Source: an uncultured Parabacteroides sp.
GTDB lineage: Bacteria; Bacteroidota; Bacteroidia; Bacteroidales; Tannerellaceae
Direction: 5' to 3'
Length of the DNA stretch: 64,000 bases
Assembly (NCBI GenBank): GCA_910577325.1
Contig: CAJTMR010000004.1
Location: 62,001 to 126,000 of the forward strand
Position 1 is the first letter of the stretch. Every line of letters begins with the position of its first letter. The notes beneath the pieces were generated by a model that was given only the letters and a program-made list of their open reading frames with translations, was not told where the DNA came from and searched no databases. Below, piece by piece: positions 7,891 through 17,492 of the stretch. A program made the position numbers and the translations under genes.

Positions 7891-9168
7891 ATGGAAATAG
7901 TTATTATTATAGGCCTTATCTTGTTGAACGGCCTTCTTTCTATGTCGGAAATTGCTTTGGTGTCGGCACGTAAAGCGCGCCTCGAAGTAGAAGTAAAGCG
8001 TGGTAACAAATCAGCCAAAACGGCTTTGAAGTTAGCAAACGAACCGGACCGGTTTCTTTCAACCATTCAGATCGGGATTACGCTTATCGGTATTTTGACC
8101 GGTTTATATTCGGGCGAGGCTTTTGCTTATGACTTGGCCGAGCATGTTCGTCTTATTCCTTTCTTGGAGCCTTATGCCTTGGGGGTATCTAAAACCACAA
8201 TCGTCGTGATTGTCACTTATCTGACGTTGATCATGGGTGAGTTGGTTCCCAAACGTATCGGTATGGGCTATGCAGAACGGGTGTCGATGTTGGTTGCCAA
8301 ACCGATGAATTTTCTTTCGTTGATCGCTTCGCCTTTCGTGTGGCTGTTGTCCAAAAGTACAGCATTGACTGTCAGCCTGATCGGCACTGATGCCACTGAA
8401 GAATGCAAAGTGACGGAGGAAGAGATCAAAGCGATTGTCAAAGAAGGATTTGATGTTGGCGAAGTGCGGGAAGTCGAGCAGGATATCGTGGAGCGGGTGT
8501 TTAACTTGGGTGATCGTAATGTGGGTTCTATCATGACACACCGCAGTGAACTTGTGTGGTTGGATCTGACGGACAGTATTTGGCAGATACGCGAAAAAGT
8601 ACAGGAAAATCTTTTTAACATCTATCCGGTTGCCTCCGGAAAGTTTGACGATATAAAAGGTGTTGTCTATCTGAAAGATCTGTTTGGCCGTATTGATGAA
8701 CCAGATTTTTCTTTGTCTCAGGTGATTCGACCAGCGGAATTTATGCCGGAAAACCAAAGTGTGTATAATGCATTGGAACAATTCAAGCAGGCACGGGTAA
8801 AATATGGGATCGTCACAGATGAGTTTGGTGGTATTCAGGGGATTGTTACCCTGAAGGATATCATGGAAGGCTTGATCGGGCAGGTTCCTGATGTGGGTGA
8901 AGAGGTCGAGATCATCGAACGGTCCGACGGAACTTGGTTGGTAGACGGACAATATAGTTTCTATGACTTCCTTGAATATTTCGACATGGAAGATTTGTAT
9001 GCCGAGCATGACTATAATACGCTCAGTGGGTTGATCCTCGAGATTCTGGAACGGGTTCCGAAGACCGGCGAGAAATTAAGTTGGCTGAACTTTGAATTCG
9101 AGATCATTGATATGGACGGGGCCCGTATAGATAAAGTTTTGGTGTCCAAGGTGCTGCAAAAAGAATAA
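7891..9168 (+). CDS. CNNM/CorC-family membrane protein (hemolysin-family, DUF21-CBS)
   Basis: The protein has 425 residues. An N-terminal DUF21/CNNM region (about 1-190) has several membrane spans and the conserved MGELVPKRIG segment. Two CBS domains follow (about 205-325, beginning VGSIMTHRSELVWLDL and ending IVTLKDIMEGLIG). A C-terminal CorC/HlyC domain (about 340-425, WLVDGQYSFYDFLEYF, YNTLSGLILE) closes it. The family handles Mg2+/Co2+ or other divalent cations at the inner membrane; the hemolysin name is historical. It lies just downstream of the MITE copy and converges on GldB. Confidence 0.93.
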   Translation: MEIVIIIGLILLNGLLSMSEIALVSARKARLEVEVKRGNKSAKTALKLANEPDRFLSTIQIGITLIGILTGLYSGEAFAYDLAEHVRLIPFLEPYALGVSKTTIVVIVTYLTLIMGELVPKRIGMGYAERVSMLVAKPMNFLSLIASPFVWLLSKSTALTVSLIGTDATEECKVTEEEIKAIVKEGFDVGEVREVEQDIVERVFNLGDRNVGSIMTHRSELVWLDLTDSIWQIREKVQENLFNIYPVASGKFDDIKGVVYLKDLFGRIDEPDFSLSQVIRPAEFMPENQSVYNALEQFKQARVKYGIVTDEFGGIQGIVTLKDIMEGLIGQVPDVGEEVEIIERSDGTWLVDGQYSFYDFLEYFDMEDLYAEHDYNTLSGLILEILERVPKTGEKLSWLNFEFEIIDMDGARIDKVLVSKVLQKE

Positions 9169-9190
9169 ACAGACATTGGATCTATATTAT

Positions 9191-9227
9191 CTCAAAATCG
9201 GAAGTTTGGAAAACTCCCGATTTTGAG
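9191..9227. terminator. Bidirectional intrinsic terminator between convergent genes
   Basis: CTCAAAATCGG (9191-9201) pairs with CCGATTTTGAG (9217-9227). It sits between the CNNM gene ending at 9168 and the GldB gene ending at 9251 on the other strand. Confidence 0.7.
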
Positions 9228-9250
9228 GGCACTTATCCCGAACTAATGTT

Positions 9251-10261
9251 TTAAGGTTTGTATTTCGAATCGGTCAGGATCGTTTGGCTATCGTTGTTTT
9301 GCATCAGGGCTTCCGGGGTCGAATTCGTTTCCCGCATATATTTGTCTACAATCTGCCAGCCGAGCCAACTGCCGAGGTTGCCGGGAGCCTCGCTTGCCAG
9401 GAATGTGCAGGGGACGTTATCGAAATATTTCCCTGTCGTCATCAGGTCTGGAGTATAAAGATGCTTACGCTCTATGATAGCTTTCCACAGGTTGGGTTCA
9501 TTCTCTTTGCACCAGTTATAGGAGGTTTCCGTGTAGCCCATGAGTGTCTCGGGTCTCAGTTCGGGAAATGCCTGGTGAATCATATATTTTATTTTACCCT
9601 CATAGATCATTCGGTCGAGCAGTACGTTTTCATTTCCTTCAAACGGATATTCGGACATCAACCAGCCGGCAAGGTAATCGGAAACAATCTGTTCAGGTGT
9701 CATCAGCCTGCGTTGGAAATCATAAAAGAAATCCTGGTATAACGGATATCCCTCGCCTAAATATTTATCTATTGAGATGGACAACAAGCTATCGCCCACC
9801 AACACGTTCTGGTTGAAGCCGGAAACGTGCATATAGATTGCCGGGATCAGCATCGAAGGAAAGCAGGTTTTTAGCCATGTGAAACCGTTGCCGAGAGCTT
9901 GCTCGATTTGGGAAACATCGTCATATTGACGGACAGCATCGGCGTATAATCCCTTCAAAGTCGGTTCGGAATAGTAGTTGACCAATTTGTTGAAGAAACC
10001 GGGTATTGCCGGAGACTTCATGTTCAGAATGCCTTTTCCCAATATGTCAAGCATTTGTGGGTATTCGCGGACAAGCCTGGTTTGCAGGGCGGAGTCGTTC
10101 GTTTCGACCAACTCCAAAAGGACCTTGTCGAAACGGTTGATTTTTACTGGATCTGCTGAAGTGACAGCGGGCGGAATATGGGAATTCTGTCCGTTACAAC
10201 TAAAGAGGCTAAGCGACAGAGAGAATATCAGCAATAGTTTCGTTTTCATCATGAATACCAT
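9251..10261 (-). CDS. gldB: GldB-like gliding-motility lipoprotein homologue
   Basis: A protein of about 336 residues with lipoprotein signal (KTKLLLIFSLSLSLFSC). It shows the GldB pattern: INRFDKVLLEL near the start, YPLYQDFFYDFQRRLMTPEQIVSDYLAGWL in the middle, and a C-terminal MGYTETSYNWCKENEPNLWKAI...FASEAPGNLGSWLGWQIV. In gliding Bacteroidetes GldB is essential for motility; in non-motile gut species the homologue is retained with an unproven envelope role. Possible starts are 10261, 10252 or 10249; the last gives the most compact lipoprotein signal. It is transcribed divergently from the MATE exporter at 10375. Confidence 0.85.
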   Translation of the reverse strand: MVFMMKTKLLLIFSLSLSLFSCNGQNSHIPPAVTSADPVKINRFDKVLLELVETNDSALQTRLVREYPQMLDILGKGILNMKSPAIPGFFNKLVNYYSEPTLKGLYADAVRQYDDVSQIEQALGNGFTWLKTCFPSMLIPAIYMHVSGFNQNVLVGDSLLSISIDKYLGEGYPLYQDFFYDFQRRLMTPEQIVSDYLAGWLMSEYPFEGNENVLLDRMIYEGKIKYMIHQAFPELRPETLMGYTETSYNWCKENEPNLWKAIIERKHLYTPDLMTTGKYFDNVPCTFLASEAPGNLGSWLGWQIVDKYMRETNSTPEALMQNNDSQTILTDSKYKP

Positions 10262-10374
10262 TAATAAATATATACACCATTGTGCCGGTTCATTTTCATA
10301 AAAACGAATATTGCCCGGTTATATTGTGCAATCCGTTCTTATTATTATCTTTACACCCCTTTTTATCAAACGAT

Positions 10375-11697
10375 ATGCAATTCAAGAACAAACAAATTCT
10401 GCAAATAACATTCCCCGTTTTGATGAGTCTCCTGATGGAGCACATGATCGGATTGACCGACACGGCCTACTTGGGTCGGGTAGGGGAAGTCGAGTTGGGA
10501 GCGTCGGCATTGGCTGGAGTCTATTATCTTGTGATTTATATGCTCGGTTTTGGTTTCAGTATTGGCGCGCAGGTATTGATAGCCCGGCGAAACGGCGCAC
10601 AAGAATATAGACGGATCGGGCCGGTCTTCCTGCAGGGAACGTTTTTCCTGTTGTTGCTTGCGGCGCTGCTGTTTACGGCTTCACGTCTGTATTCGCCTTT
10701 CCTCCTGCGCAAACTGATCGGGTCCGATGGTGTCTACCAAGCTACGATGAAGTATGTGGACTGGCGTGTCTATGGCTTTTTCTTCTCCTTTGTAGCCGTT
10801 ATGTTCAGGGCTTTTTATGTCGGTATTACAAAGACAAAGATCCTGACGATAAACTCGGTCGTGATGGTGTTGGCCAATGTAATGCTGAACTATGTCCTGA
10901 TATTCGGGAAGTTCGGATTACCGGCGTTGGGAATTGCCGGAGCGGCGATCGCCTCCTCGGTCTCGGAGGCAGTTTCGGTGTTGTTCTTCATTCTTTATAC
11001 GTGGAAGAAAGTCGATTATAGGAGATACGGGTTGTTTGAATATTCGGGGATGGATTTCCGGATGTTAAAGCAGATATTGGATGTTTCTATCTGGATTATG
11101 ATTCAGCACGGGATTGCTTTTTTAGGCTGGTTCGTGTTCTTTGTCGTGATGGAGCATCAGGGAGAGCGGCCGTTGGCGATTACAAATGTGGTGCGAAGCA
11201 TTTCTTCGTTCCTGTTTATGTTTGTCAATGCCTTTGCTTCGACCTCCAGTTCGCTGGTCAGCAATCTGATCGGCGCCGGAAAGCCGGATCAAGTGATGGG
11301 ATTGTGCGGACGTATGGTACGGATTTGCTACTGCTTCGTTTTGCCGCTCGGTATCCTGATCGCCCTGTTCCCGGAACTTGTATTGCGTGTTTATACGGAT
11401 AATACGGATCTGATTGCCGGTTCTGTATCGTCCCTTTGGGTGATGCTTTCCTCTTATCTGATTGCAGTGCCTGCTTTTATCTTCTTTTTCAGCGTGTCGG
11501 GAACGGGAAACACGCAGACGGCATTGCTGATTGATATGGCGAGTATCTTTGTCTATGTTCTTTATGCACTCTGGGTCGGCATCCGGATGCATGCGGATGT
11601 GGCGCTCTGCTGGACAACTGAACACGTCTACGGTTTGATGATCCTGTCCGCTTTTTTCTATCTCTGGAAAGGAAACTGGCGGGATAAAAGGCTGTGA
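10375..11697 (+). CDS. MATE-family multidrug/toxin exporter
   Basis: The protein has about 440 residues and 12 predicted membrane spans. It opens MQFKNKQILQITFPVLMSLL, and LTDTAYLGRVGEVELGASALAG matches the MATE/NorM signature in TM1-TM2. The second half repeats the bundle (PLAITNVVRSISSFLFMFVNAFASTSSSLVSNLIGAGKPDQVMGL). The family exchanges cationic compounds for Na+ or H+ across the inner membrane. I chose the ATG at 10375 because the longer frame from 10282 adds an extension with no family similarity. It converges on holB with a 14-bp gap. Confidence 0.9.
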   Translation: MQFKNKQILQITFPVLMSLLMEHMIGLTDTAYLGRVGEVELGASALAGVYYLVIYMLGFGFSIGAQVLIARRNGAQEYRRIGPVFLQGTFFLLLLAALLFTASRLYSPFLLRKLIGSDGVYQATMKYVDWRVYGFFFSFVAVMFRAFYVGITKTKILTINSVVMVLANVMLNYVLIFGKFGLPALGIAGAAIASSVSEAVSVLFFILYTWKKVDYRRYGLFEYSGMDFRMLKQILDVSIWIMIQHGIAFLGWFVFFVVMEHQGERPLAITNVVRSISSFLFMFVNAFASTSSSLVSNLIGAGKPDQVMGLCGRMVRICYCFVLPLGILIALFPELVLRVYTDNTDLIAGSVSSLWVMLSSYLIAVPAFIFFFSVSGTGNTQTALLIDMASIFVYVLYALWVGIRMHADVALCWTTEHVYGLMILSAFFYLWKGNWRDKRL

Positions 11698-11711
11698 CCG
11701 GTGATCCGCAA

Positions 11712-12836
11712 TTACCGTTTTATCAGTACGGTAAGCCGTAGGGAAAGATCGAAGAAGACCATCTTCGCATTCACATTTTGCGTCACATGCCGTTCCGCTT
11801 TTGCCAGTTCGTCCATGATGTCGATCACGTTCCGTTCATTGATGAAAGGGGCGAACTTCACGGCAAAACCGGCTTCGTCCATATTCATGTAATTGAGTTC
11901 CGGCGACTGGAACCGGTACATGAAGTTCTCGCGTATCAGATGCTGGCAATAAGCAAGGAAGTTCTTCTGCCGTTCGCGCCCGATACTTGCCAGTACATCT
12001 GCCATGTCTTTCATGCCTCTGACATTACGCGCCCAGGAATTGCGCATCATGCCTTTGAATTGTTCCAGGTAGAACTTGTTCTCTTCTCCCAGGCTGATGG
12101 CCTCGACCGCTTTCAGGTAACTGCCGTTTGCCAGATGGGCGACATGCTTGGCATCTTCGGGAGTCAGGTTGAACCGGGAAATCATGGAGGAAGCGATATC
12201 TTCCGGATGGATTCCGCGTATGTTGATGCGTTGCGCACGGGACAGGATCGTTCCTAAAACCAGGTCGGGAAGTTCCGAGACCATCAGGATCACCGTGTTC
12301 CGGGGAGGTTCTTCTATGATCTTCAGGAGTTTGTTGGCGCAGGTCGGGTGGAGTTTTTCCGGTAGCCAGACCAACAGGATGCGGTAAGTCGCTTCATATA
12401 TCTTAAGACTCAGTTTTCGGATAATCTCGTCGCTCTCTTTCGAGTAGATCAGGGCCTGTGAGTTGCCGGCATCGATATAATCCAGCCAGCCGTCTATGTC
12501 GAAATAGGGGCGGTCTTTCAGGAAACCTCTCCATTCGGTGAGGTAATCGTCGCAGACTTCCTTCTTCTTTTCTTTTTTGGATACGATCGGGAACACGAAA
12601 TGGAGGTCCGGATGGGCCAACTCGTTATACTTCAGGCATGACGGGCAATGCCCGCATGAATCCGTTTCCGTCCGGTTCGTGCAGTTCAGGTAACGTGCGT
12701 AAGCCAGAGCGAGAGGAAAGGCGCCGGCACCCCCCTGTTCCGTGAATAGCTGTGCGTGCGGGACGACACCTGTCTGTGCCGAATGTATAAGCCGTTTTTT
12801 TATTTCTTCCTGACCGATAATATCCTTGAAGTACAT
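11712..12836 (-). CDS. holB: DNA polymerase III delta' subunit (clamp loader)
   Basis: The protein has 374 residues. The N-terminus MYFKDIIGQEEIKKRLIHSA and VPHAQLFTEQGGAGAF match the AAA+ clamp-loader fold. The P-loop is degenerate (GGAGAFPLA instead of GxxGxGKT), as expected for a non-hydrolysing delta' subunit. Zinc-binding cysteines (NCTNRTETDSCGHCPSCLKY) are present. KLLKIIEEPPRNTVILMVSE and LSRAQRINI are sensor-region motifs. It lacks the extra domains of DnaX (gamma/tau). It loads the sliding clamp onto primed DNA at the replisome. Confidence 0.92.
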   Translation of the reverse strand: MYFKDIIGQEEIKKRLIHSAQTGVVPHAQLFTEQGGAGAFPLALAYARYLNCTNRTETDSCGHCPSCLKYNELAHPDLHFVFPIVSKKEKKKEVCDDYLTEWRGFLKDRPYFDIDGWLDYIDAGNSQALIYSKESDEIIRKLSLKIYEATYRILLVWLPEKLHPTCANKLLKIIEEPPRNTVILMVSELPDLVLGTILSRAQRINIRGIHPEDIASSMISRFNLTPEDAKHVAHLANGSYLKAVEAISLGEENKFYLEQFKGMMRNSWARNVRGMKDMADVLASIGRERQKNFLAYCQHLIRENFMYRFQSPELNYMNMDEAGFAVKFAPFINERNVIDIMDELAKAERHVTQNVNAKMVFFDLSLRLTVLIKR

Positions 12837-13314
12837 GTTGCTTCTTATTGAGTTGATAGAGCAAAGGTACGAATAATCGGGGAAATAGGAAACCTCATTT
12901 TAATGTGCGATCTGTATTTTCTCTTTAATACATTTACCGATAAAAAGCACAAGCAAAAAAGGATATAATGCCAAATCCATTGCGATAAATAATATGTATT
13001 TCATTTCCGTAAAATATATTGTTTCGTTTGATAAGACCAAGACGCTTGGAAAACCCCCTACTCAATAACAAACTTTTTTTCCTTTTGTTGCATGTTTTTG
13101 TGTGTATCGCTTATTTCCATTGCCTGATCGATAAAAACGGGAGCGATGATTTATCTTTGTGCAATTGACAAAATGCAATATTTTGTTTGTGTGTAATCTT
13201 GTTGTATGGACTTTTGAATAAACTTTAATTATTTTATTTGATATTTGATTTCAAAATGATAGTCGTTATCTTTGTGTCGTAAAAAAGGAAAATCACATAA
13301 ATACGGATTGTATT
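12837..13314. other. Intergenic region between divergent holB and asparaginase genes
   Basis: No coding sequence or repeat is visible in these 478 bases. They carry two TATCTTTG boxes on the plus strand (13152-13159 and 13267-13274). The second has a well-placed TTTG and is the probable asparaginase promoter; the first is only a candidate. Confidence 0.6.
13244..13274 (+). promoter_or_regulatory. Bacteroidetes promoter of the asparaginase gene
   Basis: TTTG at 13244-13247 and TATCTTTG at 13267-13274 are separated by 19 nt, an almost exact match to the -33/-7 consensus. The predicted leader is about 35 nt. Confidence 0.75.
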
Positions 13315-14358
13315 ATGAATGTATGCAAAGATGACGCTTCTATTCTGATTATATATACGGGAGGTACTATCGGAATGATAGAAAATCCTGAGACAGGCTC
13401 TTTGGAGGCCTTTAACTTCAAGCATTTGGAGGAGCATGTCCCTGAACTGAAAAATCTCGGATATAAAATATCGTCTATTCAATTCGACCCGCCGATGGAT
13501 TCATCGGAGATGGGGCCGGATTCGTGGATGAAGATCGTGCATGTCATTGCGGAACATTATCATGATTACGACGGCTTTGTCGTTCTGCATGGGACCGATA
13601 CGATGGCATTTACCGCTTCCGCTTTGAGCTTTATGCTGGAAAACCTGAGCAAGCCGGTGATCCTGACCGGTTCGCAGCTTCCGATCGGCATGCTTCGTAC
13701 GGATGGAAAGGAAAATCTGATTACGGCGATAGAGATTGCCGCTGCCCGTGAAAACGATATGCCGCTGGTTCCTGAAGTCTGTATTTTCTTTGAGAACGAC
13801 CTGTTGCGCGGGAATCGTACCAGCAAGACGAATGCGGATAATTTCAATGCGTTCCGTTCCTATAATTATCCTTCGCTGGCGCATGCCGGTATTTCTATTA
13901 AATATGATATTCCCCAGATCTACCATCCGGTATCCAGAAAACCACTGAAACCGCATTACCTGTTGGACCGGAACGTTGCTATCCTGAAAATATTCCCCGG
14001 AATTTCTCCGCAGGTTGTGGAAAGCATCTTGAATATTCCCGGCTTGAAAGGCGTCGTGATGGAAACATTCGGTAGCGGGAATGCGCCCGGATATGATTGG
14101 TTGCTGGAAATGTTGAAGGAGGCAGTCGAACGGGGGATCGTCATTGTCAATGTCACCCAATGCCTTGCCGGTAGCGTGGAAATGCACCGCTATGAAACCG
14201 GTCGCAAATTGTTGGAGGCCGGCGTGGTGAGCGGTTACGACAGCACGACCGAATGCGCCGTAGCCAAACTGATGTTCCTGTTCGGGCACGGCATGACATC
14301 AGACGAAGTAAAAGACCATCTGAATTGTTCGCTGATTGGAGAGATAACGATTGCGTGA
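13315..14358 (+). CDS. ansA: Type I L-asparaginase
   Basis: The protein has 347 residues without a signal peptide, so it is probably cytosolic. It hydrolyses asparagine to aspartate and ammonia. The first catalytic-threonine motif is ILIIYTGGTIGM near residue 15, and the second is VLHGTDTMAFTASALSFML near residue 85. SKPVILTGSQLPIGMLRTDG and the C-terminal VNVTQCLAGSVEM segment are typical of the type I family. It is monocistronic, with a consensus promoter and a strong terminator. Confidence 0.94.
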   Translation: MNVCKDDASILIIYTGGTIGMIENPETGSLEAFNFKHLEEHVPELKNLGYKISSIQFDPPMDSSEMGPDSWMKIVHVIAEHYHDYDGFVVLHGTDTMAFTASALSFMLENLSKPVILTGSQLPIGMLRTDGKENLITAIEIAAARENDMPLVPEVCIFFENDLLRGNRTSKTNADNFNAFRSYNYPSLAHAGISIKYDIPQIYHPVSRKPLKPHYLLDRNVAILKIFPGISPQVVESILNIPGLKGVVMETFGSGNAPGYDWLLEMLKEAVERGIVIVNVTQCLAGSVEMHRYETGRKLLEAGVVSGYDSTTECAVAKLMFLFGHGMTSDEVKDHLNCSLIGEITIA

Positions 14359-14395
14359 AACATACATAGGGATATTCAGTAAACAACATAAAATT

Positions 14396-14441
14396 AGCCA
14401 ACTGATTCATATTTATCTATTGTGAATTAGTTGGCTTTTTT
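14396..14441 (+). terminator. Intrinsic terminator within a dispersed repeat
   Basis: AGCCAACTGATTCA (14396-14409) pairs with TGAATTAGTTGGCT (14423-14436) with one mismatch and is followed by a T-run. The unit, starting near 14371, is repeated at 6956-7012, where a MITE-like element has split it. Confidence 0.8.
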
Positions 14442-14616
14442 GTGTCTTCCTTCGGCTTCGGAGTGACTAAATGCTCCGTCCTGATTTTCTTTTCCACGGT
14501 ATATTGTGTTTGATAGGGGATATCTAAAAGGTAATAACAAACTTTTAGTTTGTCTCATACGAAATGAAGAGCTTATTATTGTTCCTTCGTGTTCTCATTC
14601 AGAAAAAATGTATATC

Positions 14617-15780
14617 ATGGAAAAAGTTATTTACAATCTGGTGTTCAATCGGAAAAAACGGTTGAATGCAGAAGGAAAGGCTTTGATTCAGGTAGAGGCC
14701 TACCTGAATAGGCAAAAGAAGTATTTCTCAACGAAAATTTATGTTAAGCCTACACAGTGGGACAGCAAGAGAAGGGCAGTGAGGAATCATCCTAACATGG
14801 ATGAGCTTAATCAGTACATTGAGAATTATATTACTTATTTGGAACGGATAGAATTGGATATGCTTCAAAGTGGGCGTCCGTTTTCTTTGAGGCATTTAAG
14901 AGAGAGGGAAGATTTTGACTCTTCTTCTTTTGTCTCTTTTATGAAAAATGAGATCGATCATAGCAATTTGAGACTTTCCACATTGAAAAACCATTTATCT
15001 ACTTTGCAGGTCTTGTGCCAGTACCAGCCACAAGTCTCTTTTGACGATCTTACCTTTAATTTTCTTTGTGATTTTGAGCGTTTTCTTCTTGATCAAAAAT
15101 ATCACCGCAATACGATAGCCAAGCATATGAAACATCTGAAAAGATATGTAAACCTTGCGATTAATAAGGATTTGTTTGAATTGCAAAAATATCCTTTTCG
15201 TAAATATAAGATCAAATATATGGAGAGCAAGCGTGGCCATCTGACGCCGGAAGAATTGTGCAAGTTTGAGAAAATTGCTCCTAAATTGCAACGAACACTC
15301 AGGCGGACACTCGATATGTTCCTTTTTAGTTGCTATACCGGGCTTCGTTTTTCCGATATTGTAAATATACGGCTGGATAATTTCCACCTGATCGATGATA
15401 AGCTGTGGCTGGTTTATTCATCGGTCAAGACGGATGTGAATGTCCGGCTTCCTTTGTTCTTGTTGTTCGATGGAAAGGCCCTTGCTGTCTATGAACGTTA
15501 TCGCAAGCGATATTCAAGAACGCTGTTTGGAGTTTCCGTCTCGGCAAATTCGAATGTGAATAAACAATTGAAAAGGATTTGCCGGCTGGTGGGGATAGAT
15601 AAGAGGCTGTCTTTCCACATGGCCCGCCATACCAATGCAACCTTGTTATTATATAATGGAGCGAATATCACGACAGTTCAGAAGCTGCTGGGACATAAAA
15701 GTGTACGGACAACGGAGATTTACAGTGATATAATGGATATGACTGTTATACGGGATCTGGAAAATATTACGTTGAAATAA
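14617..15780 (+). CDS. Tyrosine-type site-specific recombinase (Bacteroidetes integrase/invertase type)
   Basis: The protein has 387 residues. An N-terminal arm-binding domain (about 1-85, NRKKRLNAEGKALIQVEAYL, KPTQWD) is followed by a SAM-like core-binding domain (about 100-200) and a catalytic domain. The catalytic set is present: Arg in YTGLRFSDI, His and Arg in FHMARHT, His in LLGHKS and the nucleophilic Tyr in TEIYSDI. In Bacteroidetes such enzymes mediate prophage or transposon integration and also promoter or shufflon inversions. No phage or conjugative genes are adjacent, so it stands alone. It may act on the inverted repeat at 449/1540, which is speculation. A start at 14608 or 14506 is possible; 14617 gives the usual MEKVIYNL opening. 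Confidence 0.9.
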   Translation: MEKVIYNLVFNRKKRLNAEGKALIQVEAYLNRQKKYFSTKIYVKPTQWDSKRRAVRNHPNMDELNQYIENYITYLERIELDMLQSGRPFSLRHLREREDFDSSSFVSFMKNEIDHSNLRLSTLKNHLSTLQVLCQYQPQVSFDDLTFNFLCDFERFLLDQKYHRNTIAKHMKHLKRYVNLAINKDLFELQKYPFRKYKIKYMESKRGHLTPEELCKFEKIAPKLQRTLRRTLDMFLFSCYTGLRFSDIVNIRLDNFHLIDDKLWLVYSSVKTDVNVRLPLFLLFDGKALAVYERYRKRYSRTLFGVSVSANSNVNKQLKRICRLVGIDKRLSFHMARHTNATLLLYNGANITTVQKLLGHKSVRTTEIYSDIMDMTVIRDLENITLK

Positions 15781-16030
15781 AACAGAGCAGTAGATACAGG
15801 AAGACAAGCCGTATTGGACGGAGGTCCGGTACGGCCTTGTTATGGTTTTATTTAGCCGACAAGAATCGTAAATATGACAAAATGTTATTGTTTCTCGGTC
15901 TTATCAGGTATGTGTAACAGTCTGTGCTTACTTTTTATTATGTTTTTCTGTTGTCAAACATCAAAATGGATTTGAATTTTTACGGTATTTATACTTTGAA
16001 AAGTAAATAAAATATACGATTTTTGCTGGC

Positions 16031-17305
16031 ATGATGAGTCAACCGTTAGCAGAGAGATTACGTCCGAAAACGTTGGACGATTATATCGGGCAGAAGCACC
16101 TGGTAGGCCAGGGAGCTGTCCTTAGAAAGATGATTGATGCGGGTCGTGTTCCCTCTTTTATATTGTGGGGACCTCCGGGAGTAGGAAAGACGACGCTGGC
16201 ACAGATTATTTCAAACAAACTGGAAGCCCCGTTCTATACGCTGAGCGCGATCAGTTCAGGAGTGAAAGATGTGCGGGAAGTAATAGAAAAGGCAAAGAGC
16301 AACCGCTTTTTCAATACCGTTTCACCGATCCTGTTTATTGATGAAATACATCGTTTCAGTAAGTCGCAGCAGGATTCCCTGCTCAATGCAGTGGAAACGG
16401 GAGTGGTAACCCTGATAGGAGCCACGACGGAAAATCCCTCGTTCGAAGTGATCCGCCCGTTGCTTTCACGTTGTCAGGTGTATGTGCTGAAGTCATTGGA
16501 GAAAGCTGATCTGCTGACCTTGTTGAATAAGGCGGTTACGGAAGATATCGTATTGAAGGATATGGATATCGTGCTGGCCGAGACAGACGCCATGTTGCGT
16601 TATTCCGGTGGAGATGCACGCAAACTGCTGAATATCCTGGAGCTTGTAGTAGCTGCAGAAGAAGGAAATGAAAAAATTGAAATAACAGATGAAAAGGTGG
16701 TGGAGCGTTTGCAGGAGAATCCCGCAGCGTACGATAAAGGAGGGGAGATGCATTATGACATTATTTCCGCTTTCATCAAATCCATCCGTGGAAGCGATCC
16801 GGATGCGGCCGTCTACTGGCTGGCTCGCATGGTTGCCGGCGGTGAAGATCCCGAATTTATAGCCCGTCGTCTGGTTATTTCAGCTTCGGAAGATATCGGA
16901 TTGGCGAATCCGAATGCTCTATTGCTGGCAAATGCTTGTTTTGATGCGTTGAAGAAAATCGGCTGGCCTGAAGGACGGATCATTTTGGCTGAAACGACCG
17001 TCTATCTGGCATGCAGTCCTAAAAGTAATTCGGCTTATATGGCGATTAACGATGCCTTGGAATTGGTGAACCGTACAGGCAACCTGCCTGTTCCCCTTCA
17101 TTTGCGAAATGCACCGACAAAATTGATGGCGGAGTTGAATTACGGGAAAGACTACAAATATGCACACGATTATGAAAATCATTTTGTCAGGCAAGAGTTC
17201 CTTCCTAAGGAAGTTTTGAACGAACGGCTGTGGAAAGGACAGGAAAATCCATCCGAGCACAAACTAATTGAACAAATGAGACGTTTGTGGGGAGATAGAT
17301 ATTAG
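16031..17305 (+). CDS. rarA: Replication-associated recombination protein A (AAA+ ATPase)
   Basis: The protein has 424 residues. PLAERLRPKTLDDYIGQKHL is the RarA/MgsA/WRNIP1 opening. Walker A is GPPGVGKTT (about residue 48), Walker B is ILFIDEIHRFSKSQQD, and GATTENPSFEV is the sensor-1 region. A C-terminal tetramerisation region (DPDAAVYWLARMVAGGEDPEFIARRLVISASEDIGLANP) is intact. It acts at stalled replication forks with SSB. The second Met (16034) is an equally good start. Confidence 0.95.
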   Translation: MMSQPLAERLRPKTLDDYIGQKHLVGQGAVLRKMIDAGRVPSFILWGPPGVGKTTLAQIISNKLEAPFYTLSAISSGVKDVREVIEKAKSNRFFNTVSPILFIDEIHRFSKSQQDSLLNAVETGVVTLIGATTENPSFEVIRPLLSRCQVYVLKSLEKADLLTLLNKAVTEDIVLKDMDIVLAETDAMLRYSGGDARKLLNILELVVAAEEGNEKIEITDEKVVERLQENPAAYDKGGEMHYDIISAFIKSIRGSDPDAAVYWLARMVAGGEDPEFIARRLVISASEDIGLANPNALLLANACFDALKKIGWPEGRIILAETTVYLACSPKSNSAYMAINDALELVNRTGNLPVPLHLRNAPTKLMAELNYGKDYKYAHDYENHFVRQEFLPKEVLNERLWKGQENPSEHKLIEQMRRLWGDRY

Positions 17306-17492
17306 AATTTGAGAATTGATAATCGAAAGACGGAAAATGAAAGATAAATGCAAACATAATAGCTGTTGTCGTGACATTTTGTTGATGTTTTTCGGGTTTT
17401 GGTTTTCATTTCTCGATTAAATTCGTACATTAGCCGCCTGTTTTTGGAAAGTTAGTTACTTAAATTATATTTAACATTAAAAAGACATTGGT

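Noticed and set aside
10282..10374. Longer N-terminus for the MATE exporter.
   Set aside because: The extra residues do not resemble the family, and the frame overlaps the promoter region shared with gldB.
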